Positions 7,071 through 13,624 of a stretch of DNA of 13,768 nucleotides are shown here, one piece after another (position 1 is the first letter of the stretch; the number at the start of each line of letters is the position of its first letter). Below the pieces are notes generated by a model that saw only the letters and a list, made by a program, of their open reading frames with translations, was not told the origin of the DNA and ran no database searches. Source of the DNA: JBDSEG01 sp039920165 (lineage in GTDB: Bacteria; Pseudomonadota; Gammaproteobacteria; Burkholderiales; Burkholderiaceae_C); assembly GCA_039920165.1 (NCBI GenBank), contig JBDSEG010000049.1, positions 1 through 13,768 of the forward strand, read 5' to 3'. The position numbers and the translations under genes are program-made.

Positions 7071-7748
7071 TCAATCGCGAGATGGCGCTTCGCGCCGGGG
7101 CGCCGGCCGCAGCAGCACGATCAGCGCACCGTGCCCACCGTCGCAGGCGCGCGCTTGCGCATACGCCATCACCTCGCTCTTCTGCTGCAGCCAGTGACGT
7201 ACCTTGGCCTTGAGCACCGGTTCGCGTCCGGGCGAGCCGTTGCCCTTGCCGTGCACGATGCGAACGCAGCGCAGGCCTTGCGCTCCCGCATCGCGCAGAA
7301 AGTCGAGCAGCTGCTCGCGCGCGCCGTCGCGGCGCAGACCGTGCAGGTCGAGCTGGGCCTGGATTGCCCACTGACCGCGGCGCAGCCTGCGCACCACGTC
7401 GGCGTCGATACCGGCGCGCCGGAACGACAGCGTGGCGTCGGTCTCGAGCAGCGAGATCGCATCAATGCCGTCCGAGATCGATTCGACAAGCACCGCCGCC
7501 TCGTCGCGCTGGCGCTGGCGCGGGATCGGCGCAGGCTGCGTTCGCGCGAGCAGGGGCGGCGCCGATTTGCGCAGGTCCGCGACGCGGCCGACGCTGCGGG
7601 CAAAAAGCTCGCGCTCGTGCTGTTCGCGCGCCAGCCGTTCGGCCTCGCGCGCTGCGCGCTGCGCCGCTTCGCGCTGCGCCGTCTGCAACTTGAGCTTGAG
7701 TTCGGCAAGCGCGCCGAAGTCGCGCGCTTTCGGTGCGGTGCGGCTCAC
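7071..7748 (-). CDS. Smr-domain protein (MutS2-type nuclease domain)
   Basis: This encodes 225 residues from a GTG at 7748-7746 that overlaps the radC stop by 4 nt. The C-terminal Smr domain shows LDLHG (133-137) and VHGKGNGSPG (165-174), the two conserved motifs of this fold, followed by a WLQQ-type helix and a final beta strand ending LIVLLRP. Residues 13-50 form a charged, coiled-coil-like helix rich in Ala, Arg and Glu. The middle (60-90) is Pro/Arg-rich and probably disordered. Family knowledge: stand-alone Smr proteins such as E. coli SmrB are endonucleases, and SmrB cleaves mRNA at collided ribosomes. Whether this one acts on RNA or DNA is not visible from sequence. It is probably co-transcribed with radC. 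Confidence 0.9.
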   Translation of the reverse strand: MSRTAPKARDFGALAELKLKLQTAQREAAQRAAREAERLAREQHERELFARSVGRVADLRKSAPPLLARTQPAPIPRQRQRDEAAVLVESISDGIDAISLLETDATLSFRRAGIDADVVRRLRRGQWAIQAQLDLHGLRRDGAREQLLDFLRDAGAQGLRCVRIVHGKGNGSPGREPVLKAKVRHWLQQKSEVMAYAQARACDGGHGALIVLLRPAPRREAPSRD

Positions 7749-8419
7749 AGCAGACCGCGCTCGGCAAACGACACGACGCTGCTGCGCCCGACCACCAGAT
7801 GATCGAGCACGCGTACATCGATCAGGCGCAGCGCCGCGACCAGCGTCTGGGTCAGGAACTCGTCGGCGCGCGAAGGCTCGGCCGCGCCGGAGGGATGGTT
7901 GTGCGCCAGGATGACCGAAGCCGCGTGCAGCTCCAGCGCGCGCTGCACCACCTCGCGCGGGTACACGCTCGTCTGCGCGAGGCTGCCGCGAAACATCTCC
8001 TCGAGCCGGATCAGGCGCGACTGCGAATCGAGAAAGACGACCGCGAAGACCTCGTGCTCGCGCGCGCCGATCTGCAGCCGCAGATAGTCCTTCACCTTGC
8101 CGGGCGTATCGAAGAGCGGCGCCCGCTCGAACTCGCGGGCCAGCGAGCGACGCGCGAGTTCGAGCACGGCAGCCATCTCGGCGCGCTTGGCCGGCCCGAG
8201 GCCCTTGACGCGCTTCATGTCCTCGGCCGACGCATTGAGCAGACCGGTCAGGCCGCCGAACATATCGAGCATGCCCTGCGCGAGCTGCAGCACCGACAGC
8301 CCGGGCAGGCCGGTGCGCAGCAAAAGCGCGATCAGCTCGACATCGGCCAGGGCCGCCGGCCCGTGGGCCAGCAGCTTCTCGCGCGGTCGCGCATCGGCGG
8401 GGAGATCCTTGAGCAGCAT
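7745..8419 (-). CDS. radC: RadC family JAB1/MPN domain protein
   Basis: This encodes 224 residues, close to E. coli RadC (222). The N-terminal half holds a helix-hairpin-helix-like segment, VKGLGPAKRAEM (71-82). The C-terminal JAB/MPN domain keeps the full metalloprotease-type metal motif, H173-x-H175-x10-D186, in AHNHPSG and EPSRAD. Despite the name, a DNA repair role for RadC is disputed, and its biochemical activity is unknown. The ATG at 8419-8417 is the first in frame. It is divergent from fkpB with 45 bp between starts, and its stop codon overlaps the GTG of the Smr gene. Confidence 0.95.
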   Translation of the reverse strand: MLLKDLPADARPREKLLAHGPAALADVELIALLLRTGLPGLSVLQLAQGMLDMFGGLTGLLNASAEDMKRVKGLGPAKRAEMAAVLELARRSLAREFERAPLFDTPGKVKDYLRLQIGAREHEVFAVVFLDSQSRLIRLEEMFRGSLAQTSVYPREVVQRALELHAASVILAHNHPSGAAEPSRADEFLTQTLVAALRLIDVRVLDHLVVGRSSVVSFAERGLL

Positions 8420-8429
8420 GGTCGGGCCA

Positions 8430-8435
8430 TAAAAT
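8430..8435 (+). promoter_or_regulatory. candidate -10 box for fkpB-ispH
   Basis: TAAAAT lies 30 nt before the fkpB GTG, in the divergent gap with radC. TTGAGC at 8409-8414 could serve as -35, though the 15-bp spacing is short. On the opposite strand, TAGACT (8450-8445) stands at a reasonable distance before radC. This is motif-based only. Confidence 0.35.
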
Positions 8436-8464
8436 GGAAGGCCAGTCTATCCAAGCAGGTTCGC

Positions 8465-8950
8465 GTGAACTTCGTGCCCGATTTGAACCCGTTGGCGAGC
8501 GCCGTCCCGAACCACGTCCGGGACGGTTCGTTGCTGACCTTGCACTACCGCCTCGCAGCTTCGGGCGGGCCAGCGCTCATCGATACCTTCGACGCCCAGC
8601 CCGCCACGCTGTCCATCGGCAGCGGCGCGCTTGCCCCGGCGATGGAAGTGCGGCTGCTCGGCCTGCCCGAAGGCGCGCGCGCGTCGTTCGATCTGGCCGC
8701 GGGCGAGGCTTTCGGCGAACGCAACCCCGACCTGCTGCAGCGGGTCAAGCGCTCGCTGCTGGCCGAACTCGGCCATCCGGACGACGAATTCGCGCCCGGC
8801 GACGTGGTGCAGTTCCCCACGCCCGACGGGCGCGGCGCCTACGCGGGCGTGGTGGTCGAGACCGGCGACGACTGGCTGCTGTTCGATTTCAACCATCCGC
8901 TCGCCGGCCGGCCGGTGCGCTTCGAAGTGCATTTGATCGGGGTGCTCTGA
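8465..8950 (+). CDS. fkpB: FKBP-type peptidyl-prolyl cis-trans isomerase (FkpB/SlpA-like)
   Basis: This encodes 161 residues from a GTG at 8465; E. coli FkpB has about 149. The FKBP core begins at DGSLLTLHYRL, continues with ATLSIGSGALAPAMEVRLLGL, where the GxG...P...E pattern is typical of the SlpA group, and carries the inserted IF-like flap region around FGERNPDLLQ to VQFPTPDG. The protein ends with RFEVHLIGVL, the closing FKBP strand. No signal peptide is seen, so it is a cytoplasmic prolyl isomerase/chaperone. No ATG exists in frame near the N-terminus. The open frame continues upstream but there it lies antisense to radC, so GTG 8465 is the best start. The stop overlaps the ispH start (TGATG). 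The fkpB-ispH pairing is also seen in enterobacteria. Confidence 0.9.
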   Translation: MNFVPDLNPLASAVPNHVRDGSLLTLHYRLAASGGPALIDTFDAQPATLSIGSGALAPAMEVRLLGLPEGARASFDLAAGEAFGERNPDLLQRVKRSLLAELGHPDDEFAPGDVVQFPTPDGRGAYAGVVVETGDDWLLFDFNHPLAGRPVRFEVHLIGVL

Positions 8951-9909
8951 TGGCGACCTCTCCCTCGCTCGAAGAGGTGGTGCTCGCCGAGCCGCGCGGC
9001 TTTTGCGCCGGTGTCGACCGCGCGATCGAGATCGTCGAGCGTGCGCTCGTCAAATTCGGCGCGCCGATCTACGTTCGCCACGAGATCGTGCACAACACCT
9101 ATGTGGTGAACGACCTCGCTTCCAAGGGCGCGATCTTCATCGAAGATCTGGACGAGGTGCCGCCCGGTGCGACGCTGGTGTTCAGCGCGCACGGCGTCTC
9201 GCAGGCGGTGCGGGTGCAGGCGCAGCAGCGCGGCTTCAGCATCTTCGACGCGACCTGCCCGCTCGTCACCAAGGTGCATGTCGAAGTGGCCAAGCTGCAC
9301 CGCGAGGGCTACGACTTCATCATGATCGGCCACAAGGGCCACCCCGAAGTCGAGGGAACGATGGGCCAGCTGAACGAGGGCATCTACCTCGTCGAGGACG
9401 TGGCCGATGTCGCGCGCGTTCAGGTGCGCCAGGCCGACCAGCTCGCGGTGGTGACGCAAACCACGCTGTCGGTCGACGACGCGGCCGAGATCCTGCGGGC
9501 GGTAAAGAGCCGCTTTCCAGCCATTCGCGAGCCGAAGCAGCAGGACATCTGCTATGCGACACAGAACCGCCAGGATGCCGTCAAGCTGATGGCGCCGGGG
9601 GTCGATATCGTCATCGTCGTCGGCAGCCCGACCAGTTCGAACAGCAACCGCCTGCGCGAACTCGCCCAGCGCCTGGGAACCGACGCCTACATGGTCGATG
9701 CGCCCGAGGATCTGCGGCCGCAGTGGTTCGAGGGCAAGCGCAGCGTCGGCCTCACGGCGGGCGCATCGGCGCCCGACATCCTGGTACAGCGCGTGATCGA
9801 GCGGCTGCGCGCGCTCGGCGCAGTCTCGCTGCGGCGCCTGCCGGGGGTCGAGGAGACGACGCACTTTCCGCTGCCGATGGGCCTGGGCGACAAGTCGATG
9901 GGGCGCTGA
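8950..9909 (+). CDS. ispH: 4-hydroxy-3-methylbut-2-enyl diphosphate reductase
   Basis: This encodes 319 residues. IspH (LytB) catalyses the last step of the MEP isoprenoid pathway, reducing HMBPP to IPP and DMAPP with a [4Fe-4S] cluster. The three cluster cysteines are Cys19 in PRGFCAGVDRA, Cys103 in DATCPLVTKVH and Cys201 in DICYATQNRQ. The substrate-binding GHKGHPEVEGT and VGSPTSSNSNRL segments are also intact. The ATG overlaps the fkpB stop by one base, and the G-rich CGGGGTG just upstream can serve as ribosome binding site. Length and all key residues are normal. The presence of the MEP pathway is expected for a proteobacterium. Confidence 0.97.
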   Translation: MATSPSLEEVVLAEPRGFCAGVDRAIEIVERALVKFGAPIYVRHEIVHNTYVVNDLASKGAIFIEDLDEVPPGATLVFSAHGVSQAVRVQAQQRGFSIFDATCPLVTKVHVEVAKLHREGYDFIMIGHKGHPEVEGTMGQLNEGIYLVEDVADVARVQVRQADQLAVVTQTTLSVDDAAEILRAVKSRFPAIREPKQQDICYATQNRQDAVKLMAPGVDIVIVVGSPTSSNSNRLRELAQRLGTDAYMVDAPEDLRPQWFEGKRSVGLTAGASAPDILVQRVIERLRALGAVSLRRLPGVEETTHFPLPMGLGDKSMGR

Positions 9910-9918
9910 TCGCCCCCG

Positions 9919-9935
9919 GCTCCGGAGGTCGGAGC
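9919..9935 (+). terminator. hairpin downstream of ispH
   Basis: GCTCCG (9919-9924) and CGGAGC (9930-9935) form a perfect 6-bp stem with a 5-nt loop, starting 9 nt after the ispH stop. No T tract follows, so it is either a weak terminator or a 3'-end stabiliser. The position before a new promoter-like box fits a transcript boundary. Confidence 0.4.
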
Positions 9936-9962
9936 GGCCCGGTCCGCGCAAGGCCCGCTGCC

Positions 9963-9968
9963 TACAAT
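9963..9968 (+). promoter_or_regulatory. candidate -10 box for serS
   Basis: TACAAT is a one-mismatch sigma-70 -10 in the 94-bp gap between ispH and serS, 35 nt before the ATG. No recognisable -35 is found at 16-18 bp upstream. No T-box or other leader structure is evident. Confidence 0.4.
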
Positions 9969-10003
9969 CCAGGCCCTTCGAAGCCACCGCCCCGCGCCTT
10001 CCC

Positions 10004-11299
10004 ATGCTCGACATCAACCTGGTGCGCAAGGACCTCGCGCACGTCGTCGAACGCCTCGAGCGTCGCAAGTCGCCACAGCCGTTTCTCGATCTCGAGCGCT
10101 ATACCGGGCTCGAGCACGAGCGCAAGGCGATCCAGGCCAGGACGGAGGAACTGCAGGCGCGGCGCAACAGCCTGTCCAAACAGATCGGGAACCTGAAAGC
10201 GAAGGGCCAGGCGACCGACGCGACCATGGCCGAGGTGGCCGGCATCGGAGATGAGCTGGCAGTGTCGGCCGCGCGGTTGGAAGTCGTTCAGGCGCATCTC
10301 TCCGACCTGCTGATGGCGATGCCCAATCTGCCGCAGGACGATGTGCCGCTCGGCGACGAATCGGCCAATCTCGAAGTGCGGCGCTGGGGTACGCCGCGCG
10401 AATTCGACTTCGCGCTGCGCGACCATGTCGACCTCGGCGCGCCGCTCGGACTGGAATTCGATACCGCGATCAAGCTGTCGGGTGCGCGCTTCAGCTTTCT
10501 GCGCGGGCCGGTCGCCCGTCTGCACCGCGCGCTCGCGCAGTTCATGCTCGACCTGCACACGCAGCAGCATGGCTATGTCGAGTGCTACACGCCGTATATC
10601 GTCAACCGCGAGGTGCTCGAAGGCACGAACCAGTTGCCCAAGTTCGAGGCCGACATGTTCTGGGTCACGCGCGGCGGCGACGACTCGGCGCCCCGGCAGT
10701 ACCTCATCTCCACCGCCGAGATCACGCTCACCAACAGCGTTCGCGAGCAGTTGCTTCCGCAGGGCGCGCTGCCGATCAAGCTGACCGCACACAGCCCGTG
10801 CTTTCGCAGCGAAGCCGGCAGTGCCGGGCGCGATACGCGCGGCATGATCCGCCAGCACCAGTTCGACAAGATCGAGATGGTTCAGATTGTCGATCCGCAG
10901 ACGAGCAACGCCGCGCTCGACGAGATGGTCGGGCATGCCGAGGCGGTGCTGCAGGCGCTCGAATTGCCTTATCGCGTGGTGCTGCTCGCCAGCGGCGACA
11001 TGGGCTTCGGTGCGGCCAAGACCTACGACCTCGAGGTCTGGGTTCCGGCGCAGGCAACCTATCGCGAGATCAGTTCGTGCTCCAACTGCGAAGCGTTCCA
11101 GGCGCGGCGCATGCAGGCGCGCTTCAAGAATGCGCAGGGCAAGAACGAATGGGTCCACACGCTGAACGGCTCGGGCCTCGCGGTCGGCCGCACGCTCGTC
11201 GCGATCCTCGAGAACGGCCAGAACGCCGACGGCACGATCACGCTGCCGGCCGCGCTGCGGCCTTATATGGGCGGCATCGAACGCCTCGCGCCGGCATGA
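10004..11299 (+). CDS. serS: seryl-tRNA synthetase
   Basis: This encodes 431 residues, the usual length for bacterial SerRS. It charges tRNA-Ser, and also tRNA-Sec where present, with serine. The N-terminal MLDINLVRKD leads into the long antiparallel coiled coil (about 30-100) that grips the tRNA-Ser variable arm. The class II core follows with TAEI (237-240), motif 2 FRSEAGSAGRDTRG (267-280) plus RQHQF, and motif 3 around GLAVGRTL (391-398) with NGQNADGTI. All active-site motifs are intact. A tRNA-Ser gene, one of its substrates, lies about 870 bp downstream in the same orientation. The stop overlaps the next gene as ATGA. Confidence 0.98.
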   Translation: MLDINLVRKDLAHVVERLERRKSPQPFLDLERYTGLEHERKAIQARTEELQARRNSLSKQIGNLKAKGQATDATMAEVAGIGDELAVSAARLEVVQAHLSDLLMAMPNLPQDDVPLGDESANLEVRRWGTPREFDFALRDHVDLGAPLGLEFDTAIKLSGARFSFLRGPVARLHRALAQFMLDLHTQQHGYVECYTPYIVNREVLEGTNQLPKFEADMFWVTRGGDDSAPRQYLISTAEITLTNSVREQLLPQGALPIKLTAHSPCFRSEAGSAGRDTRGMIRQHQFDKIEMVQIVDPQTSNAALDEMVGHAEAVLQALELPYRVVLLASGDMGFGAAKTYDLEVWVPAQATYREISSCSNCEAFQARRMQARFKNAQGKNEWVHTLNGSGLAVGRTLVAILENGQNADGTITLPAALRPYMGGIERLAPA

Positions 11300-12096
11300 A
11301 AGCGATCGCCGACGGACTGCTCGCGGCCCACGATGCGGCGTCGCTCTTCGTCTTGCCGAGTGTTGCCAGGCCGGGCTTTTCGAACAGCGACGGTTATGCG
11401 GTTGCCGAACGCATCAGAGCGCGCCGCATCGCGCGCGGCGAGCAGCCGCGCGGGTTCAAGATCGGTTTTACCAACCGCGGCATCTGGGAGCGCTACGGCG
11501 TGCACGCGCCGATCTGGGGGCCGGTGTGGAGCAGCAGCCTCACGCTGCTCGACGGCCCCGATGCGACTCTCTCGCTCGCCGGCCTGGTGCAGCCGCGCAT
11601 CGAACCCGAGATCGTCGTCGGCTTCGCTCGCGTGCCCGACGCTGCGATGAACGAGGCCGAACTCGTCGCATGCATCGAGTGGGTCGCGCACGGGGTCGAG
11701 ATCGTCCACACGCACTTCGAAGGCTGGCGTTTTACAGCCGCCGATACGGTGGCCGATTTCGCGCTGCATGGACGTCTGCTGGTTGGTCCGCGCATTCCCG
11801 CGAACCGCTTCGCCGACCTGGGCGGCGAGCTCGCCGCGCTGCGTGTGACGTTGTTGCGCGACGGGACTGATGTCGAAACCGGCGTTGCCAGCATCGTGCT
11901 CGACGGACCGCTGAGTGCCTTGCGAACCTGGCTCGATTCGATGCGCGTCGACAGCCCGTCGTGGCAGGTTCGAGCCGGCGACGTGGTGACGACCGGAACC
12001 ATCACCGATGCCTGGCCGATCAAAGCCGGCGAGCACTGGCAGACCCGCGTGAGCGACACGCGGCTGGTGGGCCTGAGTCTGAAGATCGAGGCATGA
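11296..12096 (+). CDS. FAH-fold hydratase, 2-keto-4-pentenoate hydratase (MhpD) family
   Basis: This encodes 266 residues beginning at an ATG overlapping the serS stop by 4 nt. The fumarylacetoacetate-hydrolase fold is indicated by GFKIGFTN (53-60) with Lys55, the metal-binding pair in IEPEIVVGF (Glu103, Glu105) and the third acidic ligand in HGVEIVHTHF (Glu135). This pattern matches 2-hydroxypenta-2,4-dienoate hydratases and 4-oxalocrotonate decarboxylases of aromatic meta-cleavage pathways. The usual neighbours (dioxygenase, hydrolase, aldolase) are absent, so the true substrate is open. Active-site acids look intact. The gene sits between serS and a tRNA-Ser gene, an unusual position for a catabolic enzyme, and is likely translated by coupling to serS. 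Confidence 0.85.
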   Translation: MKAIADGLLAAHDAASLFVLPSVARPGFSNSDGYAVAERIRARRIARGEQPRGFKIGFTNRGIWERYGVHAPIWGPVWSSSLTLLDGPDATLSLAGLVQPRIEPEIVVGFARVPDAAMNEAELVACIEWVAHGVEIVHTHFEGWRFTAADTVADFALHGRLLVGPRIPANRFADLGGELAALRVTLLRDGTDVETGVASIVLDGPLSALRTWLDSMRVDSPSWQVRAGDVVTTGTITDAWPIKAGEHWQTRVSDTRLVGLSLKIEA

Positions 12097-12128
12097 AGCG
12101 TACGACGTGAGCAGCGATGCGGTGACGC

Positions 12129-12134
12129 TAGAAT
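12129..12134 (+). promoter_or_regulatory. candidate -10 box for tRNA-Ser
   Basis: TAGAAT lies 39 nt before the mature tRNA 5' end, in the 77-bp gap after the hydratase gene. No strong -35 is seen at 16-18 bp upstream. The match and position are reasonable for a tRNA promoter. Confidence 0.45.
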
Positions 12135-12173
12135 CCCGCTCTCGTCGCCGACCCGACGATGCCGTAAGCACCT

Positions 12174-12261
12174 GGAGAGGTGGCAGAGTGGTCGAATGTA
12201 CCTGACTCGAAATCAGGCGTACCGCAAGGTACCGTGGGTTCGAATCCCACCCTCTCCACCA
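12174..12261 (+). tRNA. tRNA-Ser (anticodon CGA)
   Basis: This is an 88-nt class II tRNA. The acceptor GGAGAGG pairs with CCTCTCC (12251-12257), followed by A73 and an encoded CCA. The anticodon stem CCTGA/TCAGG encloses the 7-nt loop CTCGAAA, giving anticodon CGA, which reads UCG. A long variable arm built on GTACC...GGTAC and a T arm with GGTTCGAATCC are present, as expected for tRNA-Ser. The discriminator base is A rather than the G seen in E. coli serine tRNAs. The gene lies downstream of serS and is the last clearly core feature of the window. Confidence 0.96.
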
Positions 12262-12274
12262 GGAAGCTAGCAAC

Positions 12275-12305
12275 GACGGGCCTTAGCGGCTCGTTTGCCT
12301 TTTTT
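12275..12305 (+). terminator. Rho-independent terminator after tRNA-Ser
   Basis: GACGGGCC (12275-12282) pairs with GGCTCGTT (12288-12295), an 8-bp stem with two G-T pairs and a TTAGC loop. Six T residues follow at 12300-12305. It starts 14 nt after the tRNA CCA. Confidence 0.75.
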
Positions 12306-12699
12306 CCCCACATTCAAGCCGACGGGCGAGTCAGGGACCTCGAAGGGCTCCGTGCCCCTTGCGCGACGGCCACTCATTGAGCGCGATGTCAACCCGACAC
12401 GCAGCCCCAACTCGGGGCGTACCGCGTGCAGACCGGTTGCGAACTCCAATGCCCAGGCGCCGCGGCCTGGCGGCTTAGCCGGCTCGGGCGGCGGTGCCGT
12501 CAACGGCTTTGATCGAGCAGGCCGACATGCCGAAGTATTGGAACCAGACGAACCTGGATCGGCGTCGGGCCGAGCGCTTCCGGAACAAGTAGGCATTCCC
12601 GCTGGTGCAGGCGTTGGCGCAGCGCTTGAACGAAGGTCGCGGCGATCCGAAAACGGGTGATCGCGACGCCACGCGCTACTTGCCTGGGATGACCTCACG
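12306..12699. other. about 390 bp with no recognisable gene
   Basis: No protein I recognise is encoded here on either strand. A short plus-strand frame starts at ATG 12527, meets an amber TAG at 12590-12592 and then stays open to a stop after 12715, overlapping the next ORF. It may be a decayed gene. A long minus-strand open frame (12267-12698) runs antisense through the tRNA terminator and has the composition of a GC-rich shadow. No copy of the tRNA 3' end is present. Confidence 0.6.
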
Positions 12700-13098
12700 A
12701 TGTTTGACGCCCTAAAACGCTTACTTGTGCGTGCGCCGCGAGAAGTACAACCGCCGCGGACGCCGGATCCGCAGGTGAGCCAACTCCTTCAAAAGACCGG
12801 AGACAGCAACTCGCTTTCCCAAGATGCCAAAAGCTGGCTCGTGTCCATCCCTGAGCGCGTGTGGCCAAAGCTCATCTGCGTAAGAAAAGCCGCCGTTGTG
12901 AATGAGCTCGCTGACCTTTGGAAGGAATCGGTGCGCTTTAACGAGTACATCGACGACCTGAGCGTACAGCCCAACCCGGCAGATATGCCACCCACGTATC
13001 GCGAAGAACTTGCACGGCTGAAAGCCTATCGGCAAGACATGCGACGGAACGCGCATTCAGTGAGCGTTGAACGCCGGGCGCGCCAGCGGGCGCACTGA
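12700..13098 (+). CDS. hypothetical protein, 132 aa, unrecognised
   Basis: I do not recognise a family. The protein starts MFDALKRLLVRAP, is basic and hydrophilic, and has no signal peptide or transmembrane helix. A Pro-rich segment (about 15-25) precedes a mostly helical middle with SWLVSIPERVWPKLI and AVVNELADLWKE. The C-terminus is Arg-rich. Codons ending in A or T (AAA, CTT, TTT, CGC mixed with ACG) are clearly more frequent than in the core genes, suggesting a different origin. The ribosome binding site is weak. It lies between the tRNA-Ser terminator and the IS21 relic, so it is probably accessory cargo. Expression is unproven, and it could be a chance or decaying frame. Confidence 0.5.
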   Translation: MFDALKRLLVRAPREVQPPRTPDPQVSQLLQKTGDSNSLSQDAKSWLVSIPERVWPKLICVRKAAVVNELADLWKESVRFNEYIDDLSVQPNPADMPPTYREELARLKAYRQDMRRNAHSVSVERRARQRAH

Positions 13099-13240
13099 GT
13101 CATGCTTCAGACCGGCTCACGCAGTGGCAGTGTTTCTGCGGTGGCGTTCTCGTGGCGTGCACCCGCGCGTTGGCGACGTCGTCAAACCAGCGGCACACAT
13201 GCACGTTGGCCAGCTCGAGGGTGAGGCGCAGGCCGCTGGC

Positions 13241-13248
13241 CTAGCTAG
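13241..13248. repeat. CTAG tandem duplication inside the IstA relic
   Basis: CTAGCTAG occurs where intact relatives would have a single codon between AATL and the ASGLRL segment. It creates a TAG stop on the minus strand and adds 4 nt. Confidence 0.7.
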
Positions 13249-13621
13249 AGAGTCGCTGCCAGCGGTACGACGAAACTCGACTTCAGGTACGAGTTGAAGC
13301 GCTCGACCTTGCCCGGGTCTGGGCGCAGTACGGCCGGTTCGGGCACGGCGTGAAGCCGCAGGCCTCGGCGAGCGCCTTCATCTGGTCGTTCCAGCGGTGC
13401 AGACCCGCGCCGTAGGCGTCGCGCTGGATGACGACCGCCTTGGTGTTGTCGAACATCACGTGCTCGGGCACGCCGCCGAAGTAGTCGAAGGCATCGCAAA
13501 GGCCGGCACACAGCGTCGTGGCGTCTTCGCCGGTCGTGAACTTCACGAACGTGGCACGGCTGTAGCCCATGGTCGCCCCCAGTACGATCAGCGAATCGCA
13601 GCCACGCCGAAAGTGCGTGAA

Positions 13622-13624
13622 GTT
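13622..13624 (-). other. D-to-N change at a catalytic position of the IstA relic
   Basis: The codon is AAC (Asn) in GNFTHF, where IS21-family transposases carry the first Asp of the DDE triad. The second Asp (in MFDN) and the Glu (in KVERFN) are still encoded, though the Glu is out of frame with the rest. Confidence 0.65.

Noticed and set aside
8839..10068. 409-codon minus-strand frame opposite ispH
   Set aside because: This is the mirror of ispH codons, rich in His, Arg and Asp. IspH with all cluster cysteines is on the plus strand.
9962..11158. 398-codon minus-strand frame opposite serS
   Set aside because: It is a shadow of the serS reading frame. SerRS motifs 2 and 3 are intact on the plus strand.
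12239..12261. Search for a direct repeat of the tRNA 3' end (attachment site)
   Set aside because: No second copy was seen in the remaining 1.5 kb, so integration at the tRNA is only a hypothesis.
12267..12698. 143-codon minus-strand frame downstream of the tRNA
   Set aside because: It runs through the tRNA terminator, has Pro/Ser/Arg-rich shadow-like composition, and I cannot tie it to a family.
13067..13297. 76-codon plus-strand frame opposite the IstA relic
   Set aside because: It is antisense to sequence that clearly derives from istA and has no recognisable feature of its own.
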